From Bradyrhizobium sp. 195 (GTDB lineage: Bacteria > Pseudomonadota > Alphaproteobacteria > Rhizobiales > Xanthobacteraceae): a DNA stretch of 64,000 nucleotides. Position numbers and translations under genes: made by a program. Shown here piece by piece: positions 16,240-25,788 of this stretch. Location: the NCBI RefSeq assembly GCF_023101665.1, contig NZ_CP082161.1, forward strand, positions 7,130,001-7,194,000, given 5' to 3'. A model generated the notes under the pieces. The model had not been told where the DNA came from. It did no database searches and saw nothing but the letters and a program-made list of their open reading frames with translations. Position 1 is the first letter of the stretch. Every line of letters begins with the position of its first letter.

Positions 16240-19200
16240 ATGTCCGAAAAGCCGCAAAAATCCCAAAAGTCTGAAGCCAAAGACTATTCGAAGACCCTGT
16301 TCCTGCCGCAGACGGATTTCCCGATGCGCGCCGGCCTGCCGCAGCGCGAGCCGGAGATCCTCAAGCGCTGGTACGACATCGGCCTCTACGAGAAGCTGCG
16401 CGAGAGTGCGAAGGGCCGCGCCAAGTTCGTGCTGCATGACGGCCCGCCCTACGCCAATGGCAACATCCATATCGGCACCGCGCTGAACAAGATCCTGAAG
16501 GACCTCGTCACCAAGAGCCAGCAGATGCTCGGCTTCGATTCCAACTACGTGCCGGGTTGGGACTGCCACGGCCTGCCGATCGAATGGAAGGTCGAGGAAG
16601 AGCACTATCGCAAGAAGGGCAAGCAGAAGCCCGACTTCCGCGACAGTACCGCGATGATCGATTTCCGCCGGGAATGCCGCGCCTACGCCACGCATTGGCT
16701 CGGCGTTCAACGCGAGGAGTTCAAGCGCCTCGGCGTCATCGGCGACTGGGATCATCCGTACGCCACCATGAGCTATCCGGCCGAAGCCCAGATCGCGCGC
16801 GAGCTGATGAAGTTCGCCGCCAACGGCACGCTCTATCGCGGCTCCAAGCCGGTGATGTGGAGCGTGGTCGAGAAGACGGCGCTTGCCGAAGCCGAGGTCG
16901 AGTACGAGGACTACACCTCCGATACGGTGTGGGTGAAATTTCCGGTCACTTCGCCCGCGCACGGCGCGCTTGCCGCCGCAAGCATCGTGATCTGGACCAC
17001 CACGCCCTGGACGCTGCCCGGCAACCGCGCCATCTCGTTCTCGCCGAAGATCGCCTACGGCCTGTACAAGGTGACGGACGCGCCCGCCGACAATTGGACC
17101 AAGACCGGCGATCTCCTGATCCTCGCCGACGCGCTCGCTGAAGAGGTCTTCAAGCAGGCGCGCGTGACGGCCTATGAAAAGGTCCGCGAAATCCCCGGCG
17201 ACACCATGGACGCGATCGAATGCGCGCATCCGCTGAACGGCCTTGCCGGCGGCTATGACTTCATCGTGCCGCTATTGCCCGGCGACCACGTCACCGACGA
17301 CACCGGCACCGGCTTCGTGCACACCGCGCCCGGCCATGGCCGCGAGGACTTCGATGCCTGGATGGCGCAGGCGCGCGATCTCGATGCGCGCGGCATCAAC
17401 ACGGCGATCCCCTACACCGTCGACGAGAACGGCGCCTACACCGATCATGCGCCGGGCTTTACCGGCAAGCGCGTCATCAACGACAAGGGCGAGAAGGGCG
17501 ACGCCAACGAGGCCGTGATCAAGGCGCTCGTCGAAAGGGGCATGCTGCTCGCGCGCGGCCGGCTCAAGCATCAATATCCGCACTCCTGGCGGTCCAAGAA
17601 GCCGGTGATCTTCCGCAATACGCCGCAATGGTTCATCGCGATGGACAAGGACGTGGCCCAGGGCGGCAAGGCCAAGAGCGGCGATACGCTGCGCGCCCGC
17701 GCGCTGCACGCGATCTCGGTGACGCAATGGGTGCCGCCGTCGGGCGAGAACCGCATCAACGGCATGATCGAGGCGCGGCCCGATTGGGTGATCTCGCGCC
17801 AGCGCGCCTGGGGCGTGCCGATCGCCGTGTTCGTGCGCGAGAAGGGCGACGGCTCCGCTGAGATCCTCCAGGACGAGGCGGTCAACACGCGTATCGGCGA
17901 GGCCTTCGAGAAGGAAGGCGCCGATGCCTGGTACGCGACGGGAGCGCGCGAGCGCTTCCTTGACGCCCGTGCCAATGAAGACTGGCAGAAGGTCGACGAC
18001 ATTCTCGACGTCTGGTTCGATTCCGGCTCGACCCACGCTTTCGTGCTCGAAGACCCCGTGCAGTTTCCGGGGCTTGCCGGCATCAAGCGCAAAGTCGACG
18101 GCGGCACCGACACGGTCATGTATCTCGAGGGCTCGGACCAGCATCGCGGCTGGTTCCACTCCTCGCTGCTGGAAAGCTGCGGCACCCGCGGCCGCGCGCC
18201 CTACGACGTCGTGCTGACCCACGGCTTCACCCAGGCCGAGGACGGCCGCAAGATGTCGAAGTCGCTCGGCAACACCATCGAGCCGCAGGCCGTCATCAAG
18301 GAATCCGGCGCCGACATTCTGAGACTGTGGGTCGCGTCCTGCGACTACACCGACGACCAGCGCATCGGCCCCGAGATCCTGAAGAACACGGTCGAGACCT
18401 ATCGCAAGCTGCGCAACACCGTGCGCTGGATGCTCGGCACGCTGCATCATTACAAGCCGGCCGACGCAGTCGCGCCGGCCGAGATGCCCGAGCTCGAGCG
18501 GCTGATGCTGCACGAGCTCGCAGGTCGCGACGCCGCCATCGGCAAGGCCTATCGCGAGTTCGACTTCAAGACGGTGGTCGCGATCCTGTCCGCCTTCCTG
18601 AACAGCGAGCTCTCGGCATTCTATTTCGATATCCGCAAGGACACGCTGTATTGCGATCCGCCGTCCTCGCTGACGCGCAAGGCGGCGCTGACAACGATCG
18701 ATCTGCTGTGCGCCTCGATCCTGAAATGGCTGGCGCCGATCCTCAGCTTCACCGCGGAGGAAGGCTGGCGCATGTACCGGCCCGAGGCCGAACCGTCGGT
18801 GCATCTGACGCTGTTCCCGACCGATCTCGAAGGCTTGCGCGACGACAAGCTCGCCGCGAAATGGGAGACGATCCGCAACGTCCGCCGCGTCGTTACCGGA
18901 GCGCTCGAGCTCGAACGCGCCGCCAAGAACATCGGCTCGTCGCTGGAGGCATCGCCGGTGATCTATGTCGCCGACCGCGACATGCTGGCGACGCTATTCG
19001 ACGTCGATCTCGCCGAGATCTGCATCACCTCGAATTACGAGGTGCGTGAGGGCGAGGCGCCGGCAGCTGCGTTCCGTCTCGATGCCGTGCCCGGCGTCGC
19101 GGTCGTGGTGGAGAAGGCAGTCGGCACCAAATGTGCCCGCTCCTGGAAGATCTCCCCGATGGTCGGCGACGACCCTGAATACCCCGACGTCACCCCGCGC

Positions 19201-19248
19201 GACGCGAAGGCGCTGCGCGAATGGAAGGCGTTGGGAGTAGCGGTCTGA
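16240..19248 (+). CDS. ileS: Isoleucyl-tRNA synthetase
   Basis: Charges tRNA-Ile with isoleucine and edits valine. The 1002-residue protein contains the HIGH box ([10 protein letters not shown]), the [11 protein letters not shown] segment, the CP1 editing domain ([27 protein letters not shown]), the KMSKS box ([10 protein letters not shown]) and an anticodon-binding C-terminal domain. The terminal zinc finger of E. coli IleS is lost: KCARSW keeps only one Cys and the second CxxC is absent. The ATG at 16240 ([10 protein letters not shown]) is preferred over an upstream frame extension. lspA starts 5 nt after the stop. Confidence 0.96.
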   Translation: MSEKPQKSQKSEAKDYSKTLFLPQTDFPMRAGLPQREPEILKRWYDIGLYEKLRESAKGRAKFVLHDGPPYANGNIHIGTALNKILKDLVTKSQQMLGFDSNYVPGWDCHGLPIEWKVEEEHYRKKGKQKPDFRDSTAMIDFRRECRAYATHWLGVQREEFKRLGVIGDWDHPYATMSYPAEAQIARELMKFAANGTLYRGSKPVMWSVVEKTALAEAEVEYEDYTSDTVWVKFPVTSPAHGALAAASIVIWTTTPWTLPGNRAISFSPKIAYGLYKVTDAPADNWTKTGDLLILADALAEEVFKQARVTAYEKVREIPGDTMDAIECAHPLNGLAGGYDFIVPLLPGDHVTDDTGTGFVHTAPGHGREDFDAWMAQARDLDARGINTAIPYTVDENGAYTDHAPGFTGKRVINDKGEKGDANEAVIKALVERGMLLARGRLKHQYPHSWRSKKPVIFRNTPQWFIAMDKDVAQGGKAKSGDTLRARALHAISVTQWVPPSGENRINGMIEARPDWVISRQRAWGVPIAVFVREKGDGSAEILQDEAVNTRIGEAFEKEGADAWYATGARERFLDARANEDWQKVDDILDVWFDSGSTHAFVLEDPVQFPGLAGIKRKVDGGTDTVMYLEGSDQHRGWFHSSLLESCGTRGRAPYDVVLTHGFTQAEDGRKMSKSLGNTIEPQAVIKESGADILRLWVASCDYTDDQRIGPEILKNTVETYRKLRNTVRWMLGTLHHYKPADAVAPAEMPELERLMLHELAGRDAAIGKAYREFDFKTVVAILSAFLNSELSAFYFDIRKDTLYCDPPSSLTRKAALTTIDLLCASILKWLAPILSFTAEEGWRMYRPEAEPSVHLTLFPTDLEGLRDDKLAAKWETIRNVRRVVTGALELERAAKNIGSSLEASPVIYVADRDMLATLFDVDLAEICITSNYEVREGEAPAAAFRLDAVPGVAVVVEKAVGTKCARSWKISPMVGDDPEYPDVTPRDAKALREWKALGVAV

Positions 19249-19253
19249 TCCCC

Positions 19254-19748
19254 ATGACCCCGCTTGGCGCTGGCATCTTCGCGGCATTGGTCACGCTCGT
19301 GGCCGACCAGGCCTCAAAGCTGTGGCTGCTGAACGTGTTCGACCTCGCCCGTCGCGGCGCGGTGAAGGTGACACCGTTCTTCGACCTGGTGCTGGCCTGG
19401 AACATCGGCATCAGCTTCGGCTGGCTCCAGAACGACAGCCAGGCGGCGCAGCTCGCGCTGATGGCGGTCAAGGTCCTCGCCGTGGTCGCGCTGGCGATCT
19501 GGATGGCCCGCTCGCACACCCTTCTCGCCACGGTCGCGCTGGGCCTGATCATCGGCGGCGCCATCGGCAATAGCATCGACCGCCTGGCGTATGGCGCGGT
19601 GGTCGATTTCGCCCTGTTCCACATCGAGATCGGCGGAAATACCTATAATTGGTATGTATTTAACCTCGCGGACGTGGCCATCGTTGCTGGGGTCGCAGCC
19701 CTATTGTATGATTCCTTCCTGGGGGTACCCGCCGCAAAAGCGCCCTGA
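19254..19748 (+). CDS. lspA: Lipoprotein signal peptidase (signal peptidase II)
   Basis: LspA cleaves prolipoprotein signal peptides after lipid attachment, in the inner membrane. The 164-residue protein has four hydrophobic segments and both catalytic aspartates: IGNSIDRLAYG and VVDFALFH. Conserved NIGISFG corresponds to the usual NxGxAFG. The ATG at 19254 follows the ileS stop closely; earlier in-frame starts lie inside ileS. Confidence 0.95.
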   Translation: MTPLGAGIFAALVTLVADQASKLWLLNVFDLARRGAVKVTPFFDLVLAWNIGISFGWLQNDSQAAQLALMAVKVLAVVALAIWMARSHTLLATVALGLIIGGAIGNSIDRLAYGAVVDFALFHIEIGGNTYNWYVFNLADVAIVAGVAALLYDSFLGVPAAKAP

Positions 19749-19844
19749 TCCCGGCCGATACGGACCGGCAGGTGGAACCCGGCCTTTGCGAGGGTTTGCT
19801 GCGCGCGCGCGGCGATCTGACACAATATGGAACAGGTACAGTAA

Positions 19845-20570
19845 ATGCGCAGCTCGAAGACCAGCATTTCGATGGTTCGAGACCCCCGGTTGGGGCTTTG
19901 GCGGGCATTGAAATTGTCCGCTGTCGCGCTCGGCATCGGTCTCGTCATGTCGGCTGGGGCGGCCCGCGCCGGTGACGACGACGATGAAGATGACGGGATG
20001 ACCTTCGAAGAGAAGATCATCGACAATCTGATGTCCGGCATCGGCGCCAAGAGCATGGAAAAGCCCGGCATCGAGTACCGCGAGCGCTCGCCGCTGGTCG
20101 TGCCGCCCAAGCTGGACCTGCCGCCCCCCGCGACCCAGGCCAAGAATGCTCCGAACTGGCCCAAGGATCCCGAGGAAAAGCGCCGCAAGGAAGCCATCGC
20201 CGCGCGCAAGAAGGCGACCAAGGAAACCGAGAACTGGCAGGCCGCCCGACCTCTGACGCCCGCCGAGATGAAGGCCGGTCAGGTCGCCGCGGCGCCCCGG
20301 ACGAGCAACGACCCGATCCAGCCGGGCACCAACGGCAACCCGTCGCTCAGCCCCGCCGAGCTCGGCTTCTCCGGTGGTCTGTGGAACATGATGAAGGGCG
20401 GCAACAGCGCCGAAGAGAAGAAATTCACCAGCGAGCCGCCGCGCCAGTCGCTGGTCGAGCCGCCCCCGGGCTATCAGACGCCGTCGCCGAATTACTCCTA
20501 TGGCGCCGGACAGGACAAAACGCGGCGGACTTATTTCGACATCATGTCGGGCAAGGACAAGGAACAATAG
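19845..20570 (+). CDS. Hypothetical exported protein, Pro/Lys-rich
   Basis: A 241-residue protein with an N-terminal basic region and hydrophobic stretch (LKLSAVALGIGLVMSAGAARA, about 23-43) that reads as a signal peptide, followed by an acidic GDDDDEDDG patch, a conserved-looking MTFEEKIIDNLMSGIG helix, a long charged proline-rich middle and a C-terminal YFDIMSGKDKEQ. No catalytic motif is visible. It lies between lspA and the M16 protease genes on the same strand and could be carried by the same transcript. ATG 19872 is an alternative start nearer the signal peptide. Confidence 0.65.
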   Translation: MRSSKTSISMVRDPRLGLWRALKLSAVALGIGLVMSAGAARAGDDDDEDDGMTFEEKIIDNLMSGIGAKSMEKPGIEYRERSPLVVPPKLDLPPPATQAKNAPNWPKDPEEKRRKEAIAARKKATKETENWQAARPLTPAEMKAGQVAAAPRTSNDPIQPGTNGNPSLSPAELGFSGGLWNMMKGGNSAEEKKFTSEPPRQSLVEPPPGYQTPSPNYSYGAGQDKTRRTYFDIMSGKDKEQ

Positions 20571-20769
20571 CGTTCCTGTCCTGTCGCTGTTCTGCAGAAG
20601 CGAATCGAGTCCCGACGGGCTCATGTCCGCCCGATGCCGGTCATGATTGCTTATCAGTAACTTGCCACCGCGTTGAGTTCTCTGCTTCGTGACGCGAAGC
20701 CTCAGCCGCACGGTGTACCATACCGTGCCTCCGAGCCGGACATCCGGACCTCGGCCCTTGATAAGGATC

Positions 20770-22164
20770 ATGATGTCCGTAAACCGATCGGCTGCCTGCC
20801 TCCTTGCCGCGCTGCTTTCGACCAGTGTCCTGACAGCCGGCGCGGCCCTTGCCCAGACCACGGTGACGTCGGCCCCGCCCGCCAGCTTCACGCTCGGCAA
20901 TGGCATGCAGGTCGTGGTGATCCCCGATCACCGCGCGCCCGTCGTCACGGAGATGATCTGGTACAAGGTCGGCTCGGCCGACGAGACGCCGGGCAAGTCC
21001 GGCCTCGCCCACTTCCTCGAGCACCTGATGTTCAAGGGCACCTCGAAGCACCCCGTCGGTGAATTCTCCCAGACCGTGCTCCGCGTCGGCGGCAACGAGA
21101 ACGCCTCGACCTCGGTCGACTACACCAACTATTACCAGCGTGTGCCGAAAGAGCAGCTACCGACCATGATGGAGTTCGAGGCCGACCGCATGACCGGCCT
21201 CATCCTCAAGGACGAGAACGTGCTGCCCGAGCGCGACGTCGTGCTCGAAGAATACAATATGCGCGTCGCCAACAATCCGGATGCGCGGCTGAACGAGCAG
21301 ATCATGGCCGCGCTCTATCTCAATCATCCTTACGGCCGGCCGGTGATCGGCTGGCATCAGGAGATCGAGAAGCTCGATCGCGAGGACGCGCTCGCCTTCT
21401 ATCGCCGCTTCTATGCGCCGAACAACGCGATCCTGGTGATCGCCGGCGACGTCGAGGCCGCCGACATACGCCCGCTGGTCGAGCGCAATTTCGGCTCGAT
21501 CCCGGCGCAGCCCGCCATTCCCGCGCGGCGCGTCCGTCCGCAGGAGCCGGAGCCGGCCGCGCCGCGCACCGTCACGCTGGCGGATCCGCGCGTCGAGCAG
21601 CCGAGCATGCGGCGCTATTATCTGGTGCCCTCGGCGACCACGGCTGCTGCCGGCGAAAGCGCGGCCCTCGACGTGCTGGCGCAGCTGATGGGCAGCGGCA
21701 GCAATTCGTATCTCTACCGCGCCCTCGTGGTCGACAAGCCGCTCGCGGTCTCCGCCAACGCCAGCTATTCCAGCATCTCGCTCGACCCGACGCAGTTCGC
21801 GATCTCGGCCGCGCCGAAACCCGGCGTCAGCTTCGCTGAGGTCGAGCAAGCGGTCGACGGCGTCATCGCCAACGTCGCGCAGAACCCGATCCGCGCCGAG
21901 GATCTGGAACGCGTGAAGACCCAGCTCATCGCGGAAGCGATTTACGCCCAGGACAACCAGGCGGTGCTGGCACGCTGGTATGGCGGCGCGCTGACCACGG
22001 GCCTGTCGATCGAGGACATCAGAAGCTGGCCCGACCGCATCCGCGCGGTCACCGCCGAGCAGGTCCGAGCAGTCGCGCAGAAATGGCTCGAGAAGAAGCG
22101 CTCGGTGACGGGTTATCTGATCAAGGACACCGCGACCACCAAGCGCGAGGAGAAGCGTTCGTGA
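20770..22164 (+). CDS. M16 family zinc metallopeptidase, catalytic subunit
   Basis: A 464-residue periplasmic insulinase-fold protease. The signal peptide spans residues 1-28 (cleavage after ALA). The inverted zinc motif HFLEH lies at 81-85, with the distal Glu ligand in the NNPDARLNEQIMAALYLNHPYG region about 75 residues on. The start is set by AAGGA upstream of ATG ATG at 20770/20773; the longer frame from 20689 would bury the signal peptide. Its stop overlaps the next gene by GTGA. The pair resembles two-subunit M16B proteases, in which one half carries zinc and the other supplies the substrate-binding Arg/Tyr. Confidence 0.9.
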   Translation: MMSVNRSAACLLAALLSTSVLTAGAALAQTTVTSAPPASFTLGNGMQVVVIPDHRAPVVTEMIWYKVGSADETPGKSGLAHFLEHLMFKGTSKHPVGEFSQTVLRVGGNENASTSVDYTNYYQRVPKEQLPTMMEFEADRMTGLILKDENVLPERDVVLEEYNMRVANNPDARLNEQIMAALYLNHPYGRPVIGWHQEIEKLDREDALAFYRRFYAPNNAILVIAGDVEAADIRPLVERNFGSIPAQPAIPARRVRPQEPEPAAPRTVTLADPRVEQPSMRRYYLVPSATTAAAGESAALDVLAQLMGSGSNSYLYRALVVDKPLAVSANASYSSISLDPTQFAISAAPKPGVSFAEVEQAVDGVIANVAQNPIRAEDLERVKTQLIAEAIYAQDNQAVLARWYGGALTTGLSIEDIRSWPDRIRAVTAEQVRAVAQKWLEKKRSVTGYLIKDTATTKREEKRS

Positions 22165-23525
22165 CCTATCCTTTCCTTCGACGCGTTGCATTCTCCTTCG
22201 CCACCGGCGCGGCACTTGCGCTCGCCGCGGTCTCGCCCTCGCAGGCAGCCGCAAAGATCCAGCACCTGGTCTCGCCGGGCGGTATCGAGGCCTGGTTCGT
22301 GCAGGACGCAACCGTGCCGCTGATCGCCATGGAATATTCCTTCGCCGGCGGCTCGGCCCAGGATCCCAAGGACAAGCCGGGCGTCGCCAATCTGGTCGGC
22401 GACCTCCTCGACGAAGGCTCCGGCGATCTCGACTCCAAGACCTTCCATGAGCGGCTCGACCGCCGCGCCATCGAGCTCTCCTTCAGCGCCACCCGCGATA
22501 CCTTCCGCGGCAGCCTGCGCATGCTGCGCGACAACAAGGACGAGGCCTTCGATCTCTTGCGGAGCGCGCTGACGTCGCCGCATTTCGACACCGCCGATGT
22601 CGAGCGCATTCGCTCGCAGGTCATCTCGGGCCTGCGCCGCGAGACCACGAACCCGACATCGCTGGCGAGCCGCAAATTCCTGGAGGTCGCCTTTGGCGAT
22701 CACCCCTACAGCCGGCAGAGCAACGGCAACCTCGACAGCGTGCCGACCATCACGGTTCCCGATATGAAGGATTATGTCGGCCGCGTGCTTGCGAAGGATG
22801 GGCTGAAGATCGCGGTCGTCGGTGACGTCGATCCGGCGACCCTCGGCAAGCTGCTCGACCACACCTTCGGTAGCTTGCCCGCCAAGGCCAACCTCACGCC
22901 GGTCCCCGACGTCGAGGCCGCGAAGCCGCCGCAGCGCGCCTTCGTCACGCTCGACGTGCCGCAGACCGTGATCACTTTCGGCGGCCCCGGCGTGAAGCGC
23001 AGCGACCCGAACTTCATGGCGGCCTACGTCGTCAATCACATCCTCGGCGGCGGCGGCTTGTCCTCCAGGCTCTATCGCGAGGTGCGCGAGAAGCGAGGCC
23101 TCGCCTATTCGGTGTTCGAATCGCTGCTCTGGATGGAGCACTCGGCAGTGTTCATCGGCAATACCGGCACCCGCGCCGACCGCGCCGGCGACACCATCGA
23201 TGCCATCGACAAGGAGGTGCGCCGCATCGCCGAGGAAGGCCCGACGCAGAAGGAGCTCGACGAGGCCAAGTCCTACCTAAAGGGCTCGCAGATGCTGGCG
23301 CTGGATACCTCCTCCAAACTCGCGCAGGCACTGCTGCAGTACCAGCAGGACAAGCTACCGATCGACTATATCGAGAAGCGCAATGCCATCGTCGATGCGG
23401 TGACGCTGGACGACGCCAAAGCCGCCGCCAAGCGCCTCTGGGGCCAGGGGCTGCTGACCGTCGTCGTCGGCCGCGCCCCGCAGGCCGCCGCGCAGCCTGC
23501 AGCCACGGCGCCCAAGTCTAACTAG
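22161..23525 (+). CDS. M16 family peptidase homologue, non-catalytic partner subunit
   Basis: A 454-residue insulinase-fold protein with signal peptide (VAFSFATGAALALAAVSPSQA). Where the zinc motif should be it reads GVANLVGDLLDEG, so HxxEH is absent and the subunit cannot bind zinc. It keeps the C-domain GGGGLSSRLYREVREKRGLAY segment with the Arg and Tyr that bind substrate in M16B heterodimers. The GTG start overlaps the stop of the catalytic subunit (GTGA), which couples translation and supports 1:1 assembly in the periplasm. A hairpin-rich region follows. Confidence 0.88.
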   Translation: MTYPFLRRVAFSFATGAALALAAVSPSQAAAKIQHLVSPGGIEAWFVQDATVPLIAMEYSFAGGSAQDPKDKPGVANLVGDLLDEGSGDLDSKTFHERLDRRAIELSFSATRDTFRGSLRMLRDNKDEAFDLLRSALTSPHFDTADVERIRSQVISGLRRETTNPTSLASRKFLEVAFGDHPYSRQSNGNLDSVPTITVPDMKDYVGRVLAKDGLKIAVVGDVDPATLGKLLDHTFGSLPAKANLTPVPDVEAAKPPQRAFVTLDVPQTVITFGGPGVKRSDPNFMAAYVVNHILGGGGLSSRLYREVREKRGLAYSVFESLLWMEHSAVFIGNTGTRADRAGDTIDAIDKEVRRIAEEGPTQKELDEAKSYLKGSQMLALDTSSKLAQALLQYQQDKLPIDYIEKRNAIVDAVTLDDAKAAAKRLWGQGLLTVVVGRAPQAAAQPAATAPKSN

Positions 23526-23527
23526 AA

Positions 23528-23566
23528 GGTCGAACTAGCTGGTCGAACTAGCAGGTCGAACTCGCA
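23528..23566. repeat. Three tandem 13-bp repeats
   Basis: GGTCGAACTAGCT, GGTCGAACTAGCA and GGTCGAACTCGCA follow one another without gap directly after the M16 gene stop. The last copy pairs with the following TTCGACC to form a 7-bp hairpin, so the array may end in a terminator-like fold. Confidence 0.75.
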
Positions 23567-23591
23567 TTCGACCTCTTCTCGATGCGCTTCC

Positions 23592-23618
23592 TGAATGGCC
23601 GGGCTCGTCCCGGCCATT
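23592..23618 (+). terminator. Perfect 11-bp hairpin between M16 genes and arfB
   Basis: GAATGGCCGGG (23592-23602), loop CTCGT, CCCGGCCATTC (23608-23618). It is followed by GCGTTTC rather than a T-run, so it is either a weak terminator or a half element of the palindrome class seen elsewhere in the window. Confidence 0.5.
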
Positions 23619-23691
23619 CGCGTTTCGAGAGCAGCGCCATTGCTGAAGGCCGGTGTCCGCGGTATGTCCGGACATCACAAATGGTGCCATC

Positions 23692-24108
23692 ATGCTGCGG
23701 ATATCCCGCGATCTCGTCATCGACGAGGACGACATCGAGATCGGCTTTGTCCGCGCCTCCGGCCCGGGCGGGCAGAATGTCAACAAGGTCTCGACCTCGG
23801 CCCAGCTGCGATTCGACACGCGGAAGCTGACCCTGCCCGAGGATGCCGCGATCCGGCTCGCCCGCATCGCCGGCCAGCGCATGACCAAGGATGGCGTGAT
23901 CGTGATCCACGCCCAGCGCTTCCGTACTCAGGAGCGCAATCGACAGGACGCCATCGACCGGCTGGTCGAAATCCTCAGCGAGGCCATGATAAGGCCGACG
24001 CCGCGGCGCGCGACGCGGCCGACCTTCGCCTCCAAGCAGCGCCGGCTCGACGGCAAGAAGCGCCGCGGCGACGTCAAGGCCGGACGCGGCAGCCGCTTCG
24101 ACGACTAA
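23692..24108 (+). CDS. arfB: Alternative ribosome-rescue factor ArfB
   Basis: ArfB hydrolyses peptidyl-tRNA on ribosomes stalled at the end of truncated mRNAs. The 138-residue product has the class I release-factor core with the GGQ motif (RASGPGGQNVNKVSTSAQ, about 22-39) and a basic C-terminal tail (KQRRLDGKKRRGDVKAGR) that sits in the empty mRNA channel. Start chosen at ATG 23692, which gives MLRISRDLVIDEDDI as in the family; the frame extends upstream without conservation. Confidence 0.93.
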   Translation: MLRISRDLVIDEDDIEIGFVRASGPGGQNVNKVSTSAQLRFDTRKLTLPEDAAIRLARIAGQRMTKDGVIVIHAQRFRTQERNRQDAIDRLVEILSEAMIRPTPRRATRPTFASKQRRLDGKKRRGDVKAGRGSRFDD

Positions 24109-24148
24109 AGCGCGATGCGATCAGTTTGATAGCTACAGCGGAGGTGCA

Positions 24149-24257
24149 CTCCCTCTCCCGCTTGCGGGAGAGGGTTGGGGAGAGGGTGTTTCTGCAATGG
24201 GACAATCCCCAAGCGGAGATAACCCTCACCCGGCGCTTCGCGCCGACCTCTCCCGCG
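24149..24257. repeat. Palindromic intergenic element, family G
   Basis: CCTCTCCCGC TT GCGGGAGAGG on the left, GGTTGGGGAGAGGGT in the middle, and ACCCTCACCC-GGCGCTTCGCGCC-GACCTCTCCC on the right: nested inverted repeats of a type widely scattered in bradyrhizobial genomes. It lies in the convergent gap between arfB and a small exported-protein gene. Only one copy is in this window. Confidence 0.7.
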
Positions 24258-24303
24258 GCAGCAATCGATTCAACTCAAGCCCATACCGCTTTAGCAGACG
24301 CAG

Positions 24304-24332
24304 AAAAACTCCGGCCGCCAAGCGGCCGGAGT
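24304..24332 (-). terminator. Rho-independent terminator
   Basis: On the minus strand ACTCCGGCCG ... CGGCCGGAGT forms a perfect 10-bp stem (24308-24317 with 24323-24332) followed by a run of T (complement of the A-run at 24304-24308). It stands about 22 nt after the stop of the gene at 24354-24662. Confidence 0.8.
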
Positions 24333-24353
24333 CTTGCCGTTCTCCCGGCGGGA

Positions 24354-24662
24354 CTAGTAACGCTTGGATGGAGCTGCACCGCCTGTCGTGGGATCGTCGG
24401 CCGTCCCCTTGTGCGCAGCGCTGCCCGTGGTGCCGACCGTGCCTTTGGTGCCCTTGGTTGACTTCATGCCGGTCTTCTCGCCCGCTGCGCCCGGCTGAGC
24501 GTTCATCTCGTCATCGCCGCTGCCCATCGTGGTGCCTTGCATGGGTTTGCTTTGCACGGTGCCGCCTGGCTTCGCGGTGGGGGGCGCGCTTTGCGCAAGA
24601 ACGGGCGTGGCAATGAGCGCCGACAGAGCGCATGCGATCATCGAGGTCTTCACCAACTTCAT
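24354..24662 (-). CDS. Small exported protein of unknown function, Thr/Gly/Lys-rich
   Basis: A 102-residue protein with a clear signal peptide (MKLVKTSMIACALSALIA, cleavage after VLA) and a low-complexity mature part rich in Thr, Gly, Lys and Pro (MKSTKGTKGTVGTTGSAAHKG). No cysteine in the mature part and no domain recognised. The ATG at 24662 follows AGGAGAA; a long upstream frame extension is unsupported. A good rho-independent terminator follows. It is divergent from the cytochrome gene, about 300 bp away. Confidence 0.75.
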   Translation of the reverse strand: MKLVKTSMIACALSALIATPVLAQSAPPTAKPGGTVQSKPMQGTTMGSGDDEMNAQPGAAGEKTGMKSTKGTKGTVGTTGSAAHKGTADDPTTGGAAPSKRY

Positions 24663-24970
24663 CCATTTCTCCTGGATTTTTCCGCGATGAATGGCTCGGC
24701 CGTTCCCGACGCCGCTTGCCTGCGCCGACCCATCGCATCGCGTAAAGACATCAAGCGGCGCAATCGTCATGCAATGCGCATGGTGTGGTGATCGTTTAGG
24801 GATTTGACGGCGGTTTCGCGGAATTGTGCTCCGCATATAAGGCAACGCGGAACACCGCACGCCGCCGCAATGGCCGCGCGCGGCGAAACAGCCCGCTACT
24901 ACCACCGTCCATCAGACGCCGCCTAGAGTTTGCTCAGGCTACATTGACGTGGATGGGCGGGCTCTCGGTG

Positions 24971-25357
24971 ATGCGCACAGTCGTGCTGGGATTGTGCACC
25001 GCGATGGTGCTGATGGTGCGGGTGGCAGACGCGCAAATGCCTTTGCCGGCCGCAAAGCCGCCGGATGGCGCGACGCTCTTCAAGCAGCAATGCGCGGTGT
25101 GCCACACCACAAGCCTGTCGGAGCCGGCACGACAGGGGCCGCCGCTGTTCAAGCTCGTGGGCCGGCCCGCCGGCAAGGTTGAAGGCTTTCGGTATTCGCA
25201 AGGGCTCGCGAACGCAGACTTCGCCTGGGACGAAGCCCGGCTCGACGCCTGGCTGACCAATCCGCAAGCCGTCATTCCCGGCGTGGTCATGGCCTATCGA
25301 CAGGCCAAGCCGGAAACGCGCGCTGCCATCATCGCTTTTCTGAAGGAGCAAAACTGA
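24971..25357 (+). CDS. Periplasmic mono-haem c-type cytochrome
   Basis: A 128-residue electron carrier. The signal peptide covers about residues 1-21 (cleavage after VADA). Haem is attached at Cys41 and Cys44 of QCAVCH, with His45 as axial ligand; the Met of GVVMAY is the likely sixth ligand. The GPPLFKLVGRPAGKVEGFRYS and WLTNPQAVIPG segments are those of class I cytochrome c of the cytochrome c2/c550 kind. ATG 24953 is an alternative start. First gene of a four-gene run: its TGA directly precedes the ATG of the VOC gene. Confidence 0.88.
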   Translation: MRTVVLGLCTAMVLMVRVADAQMPLPAAKPPDGATLFKQQCAVCHTTSLSEPARQGPPLFKLVGRPAGKVEGFRYSQGLANADFAWDEARLDAWLTNPQAVIPGVVMAYRQAKPETRAAIIAFLKEQN

Positions 25358-25753
25358 ATGGCAAAGGCCGTCCATTCCATGATCCGGGTGCTGGATGAAG
25401 CGCGCTCGCTCGACTTCTACCGGCGCGCCTTCGGCCTCGAGGTCGCCGACCATCTGAAGTTTTCCGACTTTGCCCTGATCTATCTGCGTCATCCCTCCTC
25501 ACCTTTCGAAGTCGAGCTGACGGTGAATTTCGATCGCAAGGAGCCGTACGCGCTCGGCGACGGCTATGGACATCTCGCCGTAGTGGTGGACGATCTCGAT
25601 ACCGAGCATGCCCGCTTCGAGCGCGAGAAGCTCGCACCAGGACCCTTACGCGACTTCAAGCACGACGGCAGGACGCTGGCGCGCTTCTTCTTCGTCAGCG
25701 ATCCCGACGGCTACAAGATCGAGGTGATCCAGCGAGGCGGACGTTTCAACTGA
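25358..25753 (+). CDS. Glyoxalase I-like VOC-superfamily protein
   Basis: A 131-residue vicinal-oxygen-chelate protein with two beta-alpha-beta-beta-beta modules. Candidate metal ligands at the usual places are the His of AVHSMIRVLD, the Glu of PFEVELTVN, the His of GYGHLAVVV and the Glu of YKIEVIQRG, matching the His/Glu/His/Glu set of lactoylglutathione lyase. It could be a glyoxalase I acting on methylglyoxal or a related aldehyde. It lies with no gap after the cytochrome gene and 35 bp before the Tat-subunit gene, inside an oxidoreductase operon, which suggests handling of a reactive carbonyl product; this is inference. Confidence 0.85.
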   Translation: MAKAVHSMIRVLDEARSLDFYRRAFGLEVADHLKFSDFALIYLRHPSSPFEVELTVNFDRKEPYALGDGYGHLAVVVDDLDTEHARFEREKLAPGPLRDFKHDGRTLARFFFVSDPDGYKIEVIQRGGRFN

Positions 25754-25788
25754 CTCAATCATAAAATCAAAATTGACGGAGGAATGCC

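Noticed and set aside
17272..18804. 510-codon minus-strand frame inside ileS
   Set aside because: Long antisense frames are expected in GC-rich genes; this one covers the KMSKS and editing parts of ileS and shows no domain.
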